DNA from: Bacteroidota bacterium | GTDB lineage: Bacteria; Bacteroidota; Bacteroidia; Chitinophagales; Chitinophagaceae | DNA: 64,000 nucleotides | Direction of reading: 5' to 3' | Assembly: GCA_018267915.1 (NCBI GenBank) | Contig: JAFDXN010000011.1 | Coordinates: forward strand, 38,838-102,837 | In this document: in pieces, positions 1-7,868 of the stretch | How positions within the stretch are numbered: position 1 is the stretch's first letter | Layout: the number at the start of each line of letters is the position of its first letter | The notes under the pieces: model-generated | What the model was told of the DNA's origin: nothing | Database searches by the model: none | Seen by the model: the letters and a program-made list of their open reading frames with translations, nothing else | Translations under genes and position numbers: made by a program

Positions 1-1092
1 GACTCCTCTGTTATAGTGGCCCTGGCCAGCCGGCACACCAAACAGTTGAACACCTTTTCCATAGGCTATAAAGACAATCCCTTCTTTGACGAGACGAGGT
101 ATGCAAAGTCGGTAGCAGAGAAATACAAGACCAACCACACGGTCTTTTCACTCAATACCAACGATTTTTTGGAGCATGTGTACAATGTGCTCGACTATAT
201 CGACGAGCCTTTTGCCGACTCATCGGCCATACCGGAGTATATACTCTGCATGGAGACACGCAAGCACGTAACTGTAGCACTGAGCGGCGATGGCGGCGAC
301 GAGGTGTTTGGTGGTTACAACAAGCACGGGGCAGAATGGAAAGTGCGGCAACGGTCCTTTACCAATAACCTTGTAAGGGCTGGTCTGCCTTTATGGAATG
401 CCATGCCCCGCAGCCGAAATGGTAAGTTCTCCAATCTCTTCCGCCAGTTGCACCGCTTTGCAGAAGGGGCAAACCTCTCCGTACAAGACAGGTACTGGCG
501 GTGGGCTACCTTCATAAAACAAAATGAAGCATCGGCACTCATAAGTAAGGACATGAGACCCTATGTCGATCTCAAACTGGTAGAAAGCGAGCGCAGGAAC
601 CTGTTGTCCGGCCTGCGGAACGGCGACATCAACGAAGTGCTGCTCACCGACATGAACCTGGTGCTGCTCAGCGATATGCTGGTGAAAGTGGACCTGATGA
701 GTATGGCCAACAGCCTCGAAGTGCGCAGCCCCTTCCTCGATCATAAAGTGGTCGATTTCGCATTCGGCCTGCCCGAACAATACAAGGTGGACGGCAAAAT
801 GAAGAAGCGCATCGTACAGGATGCCTTCCGCAGCATGCTGCCGCCCGAGATATACAACCGCCCCAAGCACGGCTTTGAGATACCGCTGCTCGACTGGTTC
901 CGCAAAGAACTGTGGCCCCTGATAGACGATGACTTGCTCAGCAAAAAATTCGTTGAAGAGCAGGGCATCTTCAACGTGAACGTGACCGAAGCACTAAAGC
1001 GCAAGCTCCACAGCAATAATCCTGAGGATACACACGCTACCATCTGGGCGCTTATTGTGTTTCAGTATTGGTGGAGGAAGTATTATGTGTAG
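1..1092 (+). CDS. asnB: Asparagine synthase (glutamine-hydrolysing), 5'-truncated by window edge
   Basis: The frame is open from base 1 and encodes the C-terminal synthetase half of a class B asparagine synthetase, which makes asparagine from aspartate, ATP and glutamine-derived ammonia. The first residues, DSSVIVALAS, are the end of the SGGLDSS-type PP-loop that binds ATP. Further in are the SGDGGDEVFGGY motif, the LVKVDLMSMANSLEVRSPFLD segment and the C-terminal PKHGFEIPL motif, all typical of AsnB. The N-terminal glutaminase domain with its catalytic Cys2 lies outside the window. In Bacteroidota AsnB homologues often sit in surface-polysaccharide clusters; a GT4 and an epimerase occur about 10 kb away, but a link is only a guess. 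The last ten codons are echoed about 940 bp downstream. Confidence 0.93.
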   Translation, partial: DSSVIVALASRHTKQLNTFSIGYKDNPFFDETRYAKSVAEKYKTNHTVFSLNTNDFLEHVYNVLDYIDEPFADSSAIPEYILCMETRKHVTVALSGDGGDEVFGGYNKHGAEWKVRQRSFTNNLVRAGLPLWNAMPRSRNGKFSNLFRQLHRFAEGANLSVQDRYWRWATFIKQNEASALISKDMRPYVDLKLVESERRNLLSGLRNGDINEVLLTDMNLVLLSDMLVKVDLMSMANSLEVRSPFLDHKVVDFAFGLPEQYKVDGKMKKRIVQDAFRSMLPPEIYNRPKHGFEIPLLDWFRKELWPLIDDDLLSKKFVEEQGIFNVNVTEALKRKLHSNNPEDTHATIWALIVFQYWWRKYYV

Positions 1093-1298
1093 TGGTGTAA
1101 TCATCCCGACCTTAAGAGGAATCTCCTGAGATAGAACTGAAGCTAATCATATACACTGAAGCTAGTTTGCCAAGCAGGTATGAACCTAGTGTACGTTTTC
1201 GTAATCCCTAAAGACATTGGTTGCATTTCAATTATATTTGGACAGAAGTTGAAAGCGTGAAAGCGACTTCAATCTCGGGCGGATAATAGAAACATGTT

Positions 1299-1784
1299 AT
1301 GTCATATTGGAAAGTAATTTTGATTTGGTTTTGCTCAGTACTCGGAATAGGGGTTGTTCTTGCAGTACTACGGGAATCCAATTCTCATGGAGGCGAGCAA
1401 AAGTTATTAACCACGCTGGTCTACACATATATTATAGACACAGCTGGCGTCCTCCTTTTGGTGCTGGCGTCTATTTTTACACGGTTTCAATGGTTTAAAA
1501 GATATATCGTTGCTAATATTTTAATTATCGTCTTATGCCTGGTGCAACTTTATCCAATTATGAAATACTGGACGACGCCTTCGTATGCTTCAATATCAGA
1601 ATCGTTTACGTTAAACAATAATAGCTGGGAGATAACAACCGAGTATTACGATAATTCTCACGAACGAATTCGGAGTGTGTCTTTTTTTAAGAATACACTA
1701 AAGGACAGTGTTTGGACCACTTTTTCAAAAACCGGCGAAATAATTAGTAAGACCATGTACAAAAACGGTAAGGAGGTAAGATAA
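1299..1784 (+). CDS. Hypothetical membrane protein with soluble C-terminal domain
   Basis: A 161-residue protein not assigned to a known family. Three hydrophobic segments are visible at about residues 5-24, 40-60 and 68-88, followed by a soluble tail of about 70 residues. The tail contains YYDNSHERIRSVSFF and ends TMYKNGKEVR, resembling the short beta-hairpin repeats of MORN-like or 'antitoxin repeat' proteins; that likeness is weak. Base composition is visibly more AT-rich than asnB upstream. It lies alone between asnB and a second copy of the asnB 3' tail, so it may be part of an acquired cassette. Start chosen at the ATG that begins MSYWKV because the first membrane segment follows directly. 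Confidence 0.6.
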   Translation: MSYWKVILIWFCSVLGIGVVLAVLRESNSHGGEQKLLTTLVYTYIIDTAGVLLLVLASIFTRFQWFKRYIVANILIIVLCLVQLYPIMKYWTTPSYASISESFTLNNNSWEITTEYYDNSHERIRSVSFFKNTLKDSVWTTFSKTGEIISKTMYKNGKEVR

Positions 1785-2193
1785 TTCAGTTTGTCCCTAT
1801 ATTACTCTGCTTCCTGTTCGGCTTACTCACTGGCTACTTTAAAGCGTTAGTCAATCTTCAGATTGGCGGATGTGGCTTGCGATATCCCATTCACTCCTAT
1901 CAAAGCATCATTTACAATACATTAACCTGATTTACCCGTTGAGTCTCTCCCTTCAGAGGAATCAACGGCGCGCGCAGGACAAATTACGACCCAACTGGCG
2001 CGAGTCAGCAGCGTGGCAATGAGCAGGGCTCAATATTGGTGGAAGAAGTATTACGTTTAGAGAACCCCTGGCTGGTCAGTAAATATCCAGAGGCTAACAC
2101 AGACTGAAATCCGAATCTTTACACTCAATACCCCTGCATCTAACAAAACACCATGTATTCTCGTCTGCCTTTGTACGAAACAAACCAAAGTTC
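1785..2193. other. Gene-free stretch containing an asnB tail remnant
   Basis: About 410 bases with no supportable gene. The only recognisable content is the 30-bp copy of the asnB 3' end at 2031-2060 (listed separately) and, near 2164-2174, a sequence TGCCTTTG that is one base off the Bacteroidota -7 consensus TAnnTTTG and could serve the gene starting at 2194. The rest shows no coding potential that I could follow on either strand. Confidence 0.6.
2031..2060 (+). pseudogene. Remnant copy of the asnB 3' end (QYWWKKYYV-stop)
   Basis: This 30-bp segment encodes QYWWKKYYV followed by TAG. The true asnB end at 1063-1092 encodes QYWWRKYYV followed by TAG. The two match at 26 of 30 bases; three of the four differences are silent and the fourth is Arg to Lys. 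Upstream of 2031 the frame does not resemble asnB. The pattern of mostly silent changes suggests the tail of a homologous but separately evolved asnB, not a recent copy. It is in the same orientation as asnB and closes off the small membrane-protein gene at 1299-1784. Confidence 0.7.
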
Positions 2194-3057
2194 ATGAAAA
2201 GGTTCTTCTTAGTGTTACTTTTTACCTTTACTCAATGCGTGGTTTCAAAAGCCCAAAAAGTACATTTTACCGATAGCACCAATCAATGGAGCGAACTCCA
2301 GCCTATTTACGATGCCCCCAACCCCTGGATTCTCGATTATTCTTCGTTTTCTTATGTAGGCGATACCACGATCGATTCTTTTGGATATAGAAATTTTGGG
2401 TTCGGATGGGTGCGCGAAGATTCTATCGCAAAGAAGGTTTATTTAAGGGAGCAAGACTCAGACATTCTTCTGATGGACTATAACTTAAAAGTCGGGGACA
2501 CTTTTGTCGGTCCTTATTACCAATTTCCTGTTCTCAAAGTTGACTCAACGCAGATCAACTCCGTTTGGCATAAAGTATGGTACTTTCCCTTTTATACGGG
2601 TGGCTGGTATTATGACATTGATACAATTTATGTGGTGGAAGGCGTCGGTTGCCTGGAAACTCCGACTTTTATGGTGGCAGATTACAGTGGCTGTATCGAG
2701 TGCGGACAACCCTTTATTTATTGTTTCTCAAATAACAATACCACGCCTCCATTATTGCCGCAGACAGGCTGGCTTGACAACACTACTAGTTGCGCCACTT
2801 ATCCCCACCTATCGGTCAACACCCTGCACCGGAGCGGGGCATGGATAAACATTTATCCTAATCCTGCCACGCATGATATCAATATAACGTCCTCGGAAAA
2901 TATCACTGAGATATCTATCGCTAACGTCCTCGGACAAACAGTTTTTGAACAAAAGTGTCACGGGAAAGAGTTTAGTGTCAATGTTACAAGCTGGACCGTT
3001 GGTACATACTACCTCAAAATAAACGGCAGCACAATAAGAAAATTTGTGAAAATTTAG
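2194..3057 (+). CDS. Secreted protein with T9SS type A C-terminal sorting domain
   Basis: A 287-residue secreted protein of unknown function. It begins with a Sec signal peptide (MKRFFLVLLFTFTQCVVSKAQ) and ends with a type A sorting domain of about 75 residues that starts at IYPNPATHDINI, continues with SIANVLGQTVFEQ, and closes GTYYLKINGSTIRKFVKI. Such tails direct proteins through the T9SS to the cell surface or medium. The central part (about residues 22-205) is rich in aromatic residues and Asp/Gly and contains two Cys pairs, but no catalytic motif was recognised. It stands alone with its own upstream region. Confidence 0.8.
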   Translation: MKRFFLVLLFTFTQCVVSKAQKVHFTDSTNQWSELQPIYDAPNPWILDYSSFSYVGDTTIDSFGYRNFGFGWVREDSIAKKVYLREQDSDILLMDYNLKVGDTFVGPYYQFPVLKVDSTQINSVWHKVWYFPFYTGGWYYDIDTIYVVEGVGCLETPTFMVADYSGCIECGQPFIYCFSNNNTTPPLLPQTGWLDNTTSCATYPHLSVNTLHRSGAWINIYPNPATHDINITSSENITEISIANVLGQTVFEQKCHGKEFSVNVTSWTVGTYYLKINGSTIRKFVKI

Positions 3058-3135
3058 AATACCAACTAGTCCTCGTTTGCAACGAGGATTCACAGGCATA
3101 GCGTTTGTAACGCTACTAATTAATCTTTCCTCACG

Positions 3136-3231
3136 TTAGCCTGCGGCGTATCTCTTTTTATACTCCGTAGGCGACAGCGAGGTGAACCTTTTAAACACTT
3201 TTCGAAAGGCATCGATATTATTATTCCCTAC
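3136..3231 (-). pseudogene. 3'-terminal fragment of an AraC-family regulator
   Basis: Read on the minus strand this encodes VGNNNIDAFRKVFKRF, then TSLSPTEYKKRYAAG and a TAA stop at 3136-3138. It is nearly identical to the last 32 residues of the complete AraC regulator at 4772-5740. The DNA at 3145-3224 matches 4781-4860 with five mismatches in 80 bases, as a direct repeat in the same orientation. No upstream part of the regulator is present, so this is a dead fragment. It lies just beyond the 3' end of the NHL-repeat gene, so that gene plus the orphan sorting-domain tail are enclosed between the two copies. Confidence 0.85.
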
Positions 3232-3275
3232 CCGCCCCTTGCTCCTGGTGGCTTTTAATTGTCCAACCGGGAGAA

Positions 3276-4628
3276 TTACTTCTTCTCGAAATTGATTGTC
3301 GAAGGACCTTGTTCTGTCTCTATCTTAAAAATATAGTGTCCAGGAGCAACATTATCGCCAAGTTTGAACGGCTTATCAATTTTGCCAGATTTGATTGACA
3401 CGATGTCGCTATAGATTACTTTTCCCTTTAAATCTAAGACTTGTACCGGCAGAACGTTTTTATTCGATTTTACAACTCCGACAACTGTAAAAGTTCCGTT
3501 GTTTGCATTTGGAAACATTCTTAAATCATTCCGTTGGCTTTTAAAATCCTCCACGTCGGTAGCATAACTGACTTTTCTAATCCTGTTATTTCCAGCATCG
3601 GCAATATAAATGTCTCCATCAGCTGCAACCCGAAATAGACACGGTGAAATTTGGGCAGAAGTTGGCAAACCGCCGTCGCCGCTAAAACCCATTACGCCTG
3701 TTCCCACGATTGTGCTTATTGAGTCATTGCCATTTACCTTCCGGATGCGATAATGGCCGTCATCAGCGATATAGAAGTTCCCAAACGTATCTGCTTGTAC
3801 ACCACCAGCACCATAGATCGAAGCATTTGTCGCGATGATGCCATCGCCGTTGTAGACGCTGGTATTGTTTCCAGCAACAGTGTTAATAATGCCGGAGGTA
3901 TTGACCTTCCGTATCCAAACATTGTTGTCAGCGATATAAAGATTCCCCCATTTATCAACAGTGATACCGGTATTTCTTGTTAATCTGGCCGCTGTGGCGG
4001 GTCCGCCATCTCCACTGAAGCCACCAACGTCCGGTGTTCCGGCAATTGTAGTGATCACACCAGACGTGTTGATTTTTCGCACACACACAGCATCGAGATC
4101 GGAAACATAAACGTTTCCCAGGTCATCTACAGCAACCGAAAATGGTGCGCGCAATTCTGCGCTCGTAGCCAGCCCACCATCTCCGCTAAACCCGGCAACA
4201 CCAGTACCGGCGATGGTGTATATAATGCCTGATGTATCGATCATCCGTACCCGATGATTGTCAGCGTCAGCCAAATAAAGCCTGCCCACAGCATCGACCG
4301 CGATTGAAACTACGTTACCTATCTGTGCAGATGTCGCCGCAATGCTATCCCCATTGTAACCTGCAGTCCCCGTCCCGGCGACAGTGCTAATTATTCCCGA
4401 ACCATCTATTTTGCGAATGCGGTAATTAAACTCATCAGAGATATATAGGTTGCCCATCAAATCAATTGCCACATCGGCCGGACTGTTGAATTCAGCTGAG
4501 GTAGCTGCACTCCCGTCACCACTAAAGCCGGCCGTGCCAACGCCTGCGATTGTGTTTATTGTTTGCGCTGACGTTGTCCTACAAACGAGGGACAGCGCGA
4601 AAAAGCCGATAAGTATTTTACTGTTCAT
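3276..4628 (-). CDS. NHL-repeat beta-propeller protein with T9SS sorting domain
   Basis: A 450-residue secreted protein. After a signal peptide (MNSKILIGFFALSLVCRTTSAQ) come about six NHL-type repeats of about 55 residues, each with the pattern GVAGFSGDGGLATSA..., AVDDLGNVYVSD and VRKINTSGVI. These form a beta-propeller, a fold used for binding ligands or, in some secreted relatives, for lyase activity; no catalytic residues could be assigned. The last 80 residues, from MFPNANNGTFTVVG to HYIFKIETEQGPSTINFEKK, are a T9SS type A sorting domain. The repeats are similar at DNA level too, so the copy number may vary between strains. The gene is bracketed by two copies of an AraC 3' tail, which suggests it arrived or was rearranged as a unit. 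Confidence 0.82.
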   Translation of the reverse strand: MNSKILIGFFALSLVCRTTSAQTINTIAGVGTAGFSGDGSAATSAEFNSPADVAIDLMGNLYISDEFNYRIRKIDGSGIISTVAGTGTAGYNGDSIAATSAQIGNVVSIAVDAVGRLYLADADNHRVRMIDTSGIIYTIAGTGVAGFSGDGGLATSAELRAPFSVAVDDLGNVYVSDLDAVCVRKINTSGVITTIAGTPDVGGFSGDGGPATAARLTRNTGITVDKWGNLYIADNNVWIRKVNTSGIINTVAGNNTSVYNGDGIIATNASIYGAGGVQADTFGNFYIADDGHYRIRKVNGNDSISTIVGTGVMGFSGDGGLPTSAQISPCLFRVAADGDIYIADAGNNRIRKVSYATDVEDFKSQRNDLRMFPNANNGTFTVVGVVKSNKNVLPVQVLDLKGKVIYSDIVSIKSGKIDKPFKLGDNVAPGHYIFKIETEQGPSTINFEKK

Positions 4629-4647
4629 GCTTGGGGTTTTGATTCAG

Positions 4648-4774
4648 TTATTTAATTGTTAGTCGTTTAAAGTACCGTCCTTTCTTGTCAGTTTTCAATT
4701 CAACGAGATAAAGACCTGGCACTAAATTTACTTCGATTTCTTTGGTTGGTTTGTCAAAAACAAGTCTTTTATTA
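4648..4774 (-). pseudogene. Orphan C-terminal piece of a T9SS-sorted protein
   Basis: The minus-strand frame ending at a TAA at 4648-4650 reads FNKRLVFDKPTKEIEVN, then LVPGLYLVELKTDKKGRYFKRLTIK. The pattern 'lvpGlYlVelkt...kRltIK' is the last strand-turn-strand of a type A sorting domain. There is no secretion signal or body: going upstream, the frame runs straight into the 3' end of the AraC gene in another reading frame. It is best read as the tail of a lost T9SS cargo gene that was replaced or deleted during the rearrangement of this locus. Confidence 0.6.
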
Positions 4775-5740
4775 AAAACTGGCGTATCTCTTTTTATACT
4801 CCCTAGGCGATAGCGAGGTGAACCTTTTAAACACCTTTCTAAAGGCATCGATATTGTTATAACCCACCTCGTAGATTAGCTCATTGATCGTTTTTGTTCC
4901 CGTTTCAAGCTGCTTCTTTACAAATTCAACCTTAACCCTTTGGATATATTCATTAACCGCGTTGCCTGTGCATTTTTTAAACCTCCGCTCGAAGGTCCTT
5001 CGTCCCAGCCCCAATATGCTGCATAGCTGGTCCACTGTAAAGGTCTCAGTAGAGTGAGCCTCGATATATGCCTGGGCCTGCAGCACCTGGCTATCGCCAT
5101 GCCGTTTCTGCCCGATAAATATGGTAAAGGGATTTTGGCTCTTGCGGTCTACATCGATCTCAAACATCTTAGATGCAATGATCGACATCTCCCTGCCCTG
5201 GTGCTTTTCGATAATATAGAGCAGCAAATTCAGGTAGGAGTAACCGCCCGCGCTGGTATAAATACCGTCCTCATCTGTAATGATACTATCCTCTACCAAA
5301 TGGATGCCTGGAAACATTGCTCCGAATTCATTTTTAGCAGCCCAGTGAATCGCACATCTTTTATTATTAAGCAATCCCGTCGAGGCGAGAAAGAAAGAAC
5401 CGACGCAAAGACATACTATCTCCGCGCCCTGGCGATATTGTTCCATCACCCAGTCGCAGTACGGTTCATTAGCTTTTATGGCTTTGGGGAAATCACCGCA
5501 CAGTAACGGAATGACAATAACATCTGTCTTGCGGATATCGGCTAATGTTTTGCTTGCCTTGATGGTATAAAGTCCATGGTTCAGCTCGGTGCTTTTTTCA
5601 ACGGCTGCGATGTCTACAGTATAGTAAGAGGGCTTTTGCTGGTAATGTGAAAAGTCATTAACCCTGTTAAAGAGCTGGTAGGCGCTGTCGATAGAGGTCA
5701 TTGTAGCATCGTGCAGGGCCAGTATCGAGACATGTTTCAT
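4772..5740 (-). CDS. GlxA-type AraC-family transcriptional regulator (DJ-1/PfpI plus HTH)
   Basis: A 322-residue regulator. Residues 1 to about 185 form a DJ-1/PfpI-like amidotransferase fold, with a cysteine at the nucleophile elbow (VCLCVGSFFLASTGLL). The last 100 residues form a double helix-turn-helix AraC DNA-binding domain (LCSILGLGRRTFERRFKKC and the second helix ending LSPREYKKRY). GlxA-type proteins usually regulate neighbouring metabolic genes; the inducer is unknown. The start is placed at MKHVSILALHD because the longer frame (to 5875) would run into the promoter of the divergent VOC gene and the family begins with this strand. The VOC protein starts 113 bp away in the opposite direction and may be a target. 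Confidence 0.85.
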   Translation of the reverse strand: MKHVSILALHDATMTSIDSAYQLFNRVNDFSHYQQKPSYYTVDIAAVEKSTELNHGLYTIKASKTLADIRKTDVIVIPLLCGDFPKAIKANEPYCDWVMEQYRQGAEIVCLCVGSFFLASTGLLNNKRCAIHWAAKNEFGAMFPGIHLVEDSIITDEDGIYTSAGGYSYLNLLLYIIEKHQGREMSIIASKMFEIDVDRKSQNPFTIFIGQKRHGDSQVLQAQAYIEAHSTETFTVDQLCSILGLGRRTFERRFKKCTGNAVNEYIQRVKVEFVKKQLETGTKTINELIYEVGYNNIDAFRKVFKRFTSLSPREYKKRYASF

Positions 5741-5823
5741 TGTATAAAAGTACGGTACTGCCTTGTCGCAATCAACAGGTAAGATTGACGTATTAACAAT
5801 GCGCACGGCGGTGGCAGAGCACC

Positions 5824-5831
5824 TACTTTTG
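5824..5831 (+). promoter_or_regulatory. -7 promoter box TACTTTTG for the VOC gene
   Basis: An exact match to the Bacteroidota -7 consensus TAnnTTTG, 21 nt upstream of the ATG at 5853. No clear TTTG element is found at the usual distance upstream, so the match is supported only by the -7 box and its position in the divergent intergenic region. Confidence 0.5.
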
Positions 5832-5852
5832 TACCCGATCAAAGAAGTCAAC

Positions 5853-6179
5853 ATGAAATCGGTAGAAATTATCATGATCCCGGTTACGGATCAGCAAAAG
5901 GCAAAAGAGTTTTACATCAGGCTAGGTTTCGAGCTCATTATCGAGGCGCCGTCCGAACATGGTGAAACCTGGATACAACTAGGGTTGCCGAACTCAAATA
6001 CCACCATATCCCTGTCGAAATTTCAGGGTATCATTTGCGAAACAGCCGATATCGAAAAAGAGATCGCTGAACTGAAAATGAAAGGTATTGAAGTGGCCGA
6101 TGTTAACGACACGCCCTGGGGAAGGTTTGCCTGGCTGAAGGACCCGGATGGGAATAGCCTGTGCCTGCATCAAAAGTAA
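5853..6179 (+). CDS. VOC-family (glyoxalase/bleomycin-resistance fold) protein
   Basis: A 108-residue protein with the two beta-alpha-beta-beta-beta modules of the vicinal-oxygen-chelate superfamily: IIMIPVTDQQKAKEFYIRLGF at the start and WGRFAWLKDPDGNSLCLHQK at the end, the latter being the classic 'DPDGN' closing motif. The substrate is unknown; small single-domain members like this act as dioxygenases, isomerases or drug-binding proteins. The first metal-ligand position, often His or Glu, is not obvious in IPVTD. The start ATG (5853) is preferred over an upstream in-frame ATG at 5763 because it begins the first strand and follows a -7 promoter box. Divergent from the AraC regulator. Confidence 0.82.
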   Translation: MKSVEIIMIPVTDQQKAKEFYIRLGFELIIEAPSEHGETWIQLGLPNSNTTISLSKFQGIICETADIEKEIAELKMKGIEVADVNDTPWGRFAWLKDPDGNSLCLHQK

Positions 6180-6246
6180 TTCGTGCCAAACTAATTCAGC
6201 CGGCTTGCAACCGAAATTCACATTGCTAAAGCTTAATGAGTCACCA

Positions 6247-6831
6247 TCATTTACAATACAACAAGGGGAGGATCTTCCGAAAATGAACCGGCTTTTTAAA
6301 GTAGTCGGGGTTGTCCATGTTTTTCTTTATCCGCGCACGCACGGCAGCTGCGTCAGGCAGATTTTTTAATGTCGGGTCCGCTACCATCGCTGCGGTCAGC
6401 TCAAATCCTCTTTTATCCCTTTCTATGACCTTTAGAAAAAAGTAGCCGTGTATATTACCTTCCTAGTTATAAAAAGGGATATTTAAAAATTCCGTTTTGC
6501 CTATCCTTGAAAAGAATACAGTGAAATTCTCCCAGGTTCTGTTAGCACCCTCGTGGTTCATGTAGGTAAGTGCATAACTATTGGGGCTATTACGTTCAAA
6601 AACAAAATAATTGTGTGAATCCTCATCTTCTTTCATTTTCCATATGCCTATCAGGTTAGTGTCTGCAGTAATGCCAGGTGTCTCATCCATGGCATACTTC
6701 GCGTACACTTTACTTATGGTTGCAAGGTCGCGCTGATTTTCCTCCTCAAATTTTTTTTGTGCGGCGCACTCAGTTATAATACTGCAGGTAAGAAGGGCCG
6801 TAATTAACAGGCCGGAGAAAAGGGTCTTCAT
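6247..6831 (-). pseudogene. Secreted hypothetical protein interrupted by one in-frame TAG
   Basis: The ATG at 6831 begins a signal peptide (MKTLFSGLLITALLTCSIITECAAQ) and a mature domain that runs to FSRIGKTEFLNIPFYN, where a TAG occurs at 6463-6465. The same frame then stays open for 71 more codons: EGNIHGYFFLKVIERDKRGF, then ELTAAMVADPTLKNLPDAAA, then VRARIKKNMDNPDYFKKPVHF, to a TGA at 6247-6249. The continuation looks fully protein-like and follows naturally from the 'lnipf' strand. The parent gene therefore encoded about 194 residues and is now split by a single nonsense codon, or the base is a sequencing error. The family is unknown to me. A truncated 122-residue product could still be secreted. 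Confidence 0.75.
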
Positions 6832-6908
6832 ATTTATTGGTTTTATGATTAAAGCTAAAAAGAATTGGCAATATTTCTATGTAGCAGAAATCATCGGATT
6901 GATGAACA

Positions 6909-7394
6909 TCAGGACAGCCGATAAATAAACTCCTCTATCTCCGCCTGCCTTGCATTGGCAAAGCCCTTGTCCCCGCCTATCCTCACAAAACCACATTTCT
7001 CCAACACGCGCCGTGAGCCAACATTATCAAAAGCAACCCGGCCGCCAATGGGCCGCATACTTTCAATACTAAGAAAGTTTGCCAGAGCTGTCGTCGCTAT
7101 GCCCCGGCCCCAGAAGTTCCTGTCTATCCAATAAGTGATCTCAGCTTCCCCCGCTATTTCATACTTGGCGATGCTTCCCACAATGATGTCGTCGAGCAGT
7201 ATTGTCTGCATATGGATCGTAGGATCATTCAGCAGTTTGGTGAACTTTTCTAAATAAGCAGTTCTATCGGTGGGGGCTTTTGGAGTAAACGCGGCCATAT
7301 GATTGGCCTCCTTGTCAAGCTGAAACCGGAAGAAAAATTCCAGGTCTGGTTCCTCTGTTGGCCTTAGCGTCACTTGTTGGTTCGGTACTAGCAT
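6909..7394 (-). CDS. GNAT-family N-acetyltransferase (RimJ/RimL type)
   Basis: A 161-residue acetyltransferase of the GNAT fold that would move the acetyl group of acetyl-CoA to an amine. The N-terminus (VTLRPTEEPDLEFFFRFQLD) is the usual first strand and helix. The acetyl-CoA binding loop is degenerate but recognisable in WIDRNFWGRGIATTALANFL, and the closing segment FDNVGSRRVLEKCGF is typical of RimJ/RimL-like members. The substrate cannot be deduced. Single gene; the flanking genes are unrelated. Confidence 0.85.
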   Translation of the reverse strand: MLVPNQQVTLRPTEEPDLEFFFRFQLDKEANHMAAFTPKAPTDRTAYLEKFTKLLNDPTIHMQTILLDDIIVGSIAKYEIAGEAEITYWIDRNFWGRGIATTALANFLSIESMRPIGGRVAFDNVGSRRVLEKCGFVRIGGDKGFANARQAEIEEFIYRLS

Positions 7395-7596
7395 CCTGTT
7401 GCTTTATTCATAAATATAGGCAATAAAAAAAGCGGGGCGTATGCTTTGCAGTCGACTTACTTGCTCTTAGGCTCGGGTGGTTCTGTAGATAATTCGTGCG
7501 AATGCAATTACGGGTTTGCTCGCTTCCATGATGCACTGATATCTGTAGATAATATCGATCAATGTATGGCATCATCTTTTTGCGTAACCATATGCT

Positions 7597-7794
7597 ATGC
7601 CTTCATCAGTAATATCCAACATCCGGTACGATAAGGACACACGATCGCTCTTTATCACATTCGTCTCTGGCTTGGTATATAAATATTTATTTGTACCGGA
7701 GAAGGTTTACAGGGAAATAAAAACCGCCTCTTCGAAGGGCAGCTACCTGAACCGCTTCATCAAAGGGAAATTTTCATTCGAGAAACAAGACTGA
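7597..7794 (+). CDS. Small KTSC-domain protein
   Basis: A 65-residue protein that is essentially one KTSC domain. It opens with MPSSVISNIRYDKDTRSLFI and continues with VYKYLFVPEKVYREIKTA, SSKGSYLNRFIKGKF; the Ser-Lys-Gly-Ser-Tyr block is the family hallmark. KTSC proteins are small and found alone or next to lysyl-tRNA-synthetase-like or mobile genes; their biochemical role is not established. Start at ATG 7597 because the conserved first strand follows it directly. Confidence 0.8.
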   Translation: MPSSVISNIRYDKDTRSLFITFVSGLVYKYLFVPEKVYREIKTASSKGSYLNRFIKGKFSFEKQD

Positions 7795-7868
7795 GCGGGA
7801 AGAGTGTTTTCGGGAAATATATTTCGTTTATCCTTGCCTGGATATCAACACATTGAATGTAAAATCTC

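Noticed and set aside
1960..1985. Short GC-alternating tract GCGCGCGC near 1969
   Set aside because: Too short and isolated to be an element or a regulatory site.
2031..2060. The asnB tail copy as an insertion-sequence end
   Set aside because: No transposase, no inverted repeats and no target duplication were seen; the copy is in-frame and ends in the same stop codon.
3734..3983. Small frames on both strands inside the NHL-repeat gene
   Set aside because: They arise from the repeats of the real gene in other frames.
6180..6369. A plus-strand open frame of 73 codons after the VOC gene
   Set aside because: It lies opposite the continuation of the interrupted gene at 6247-6831, whose minus-strand reading is far more protein-like.
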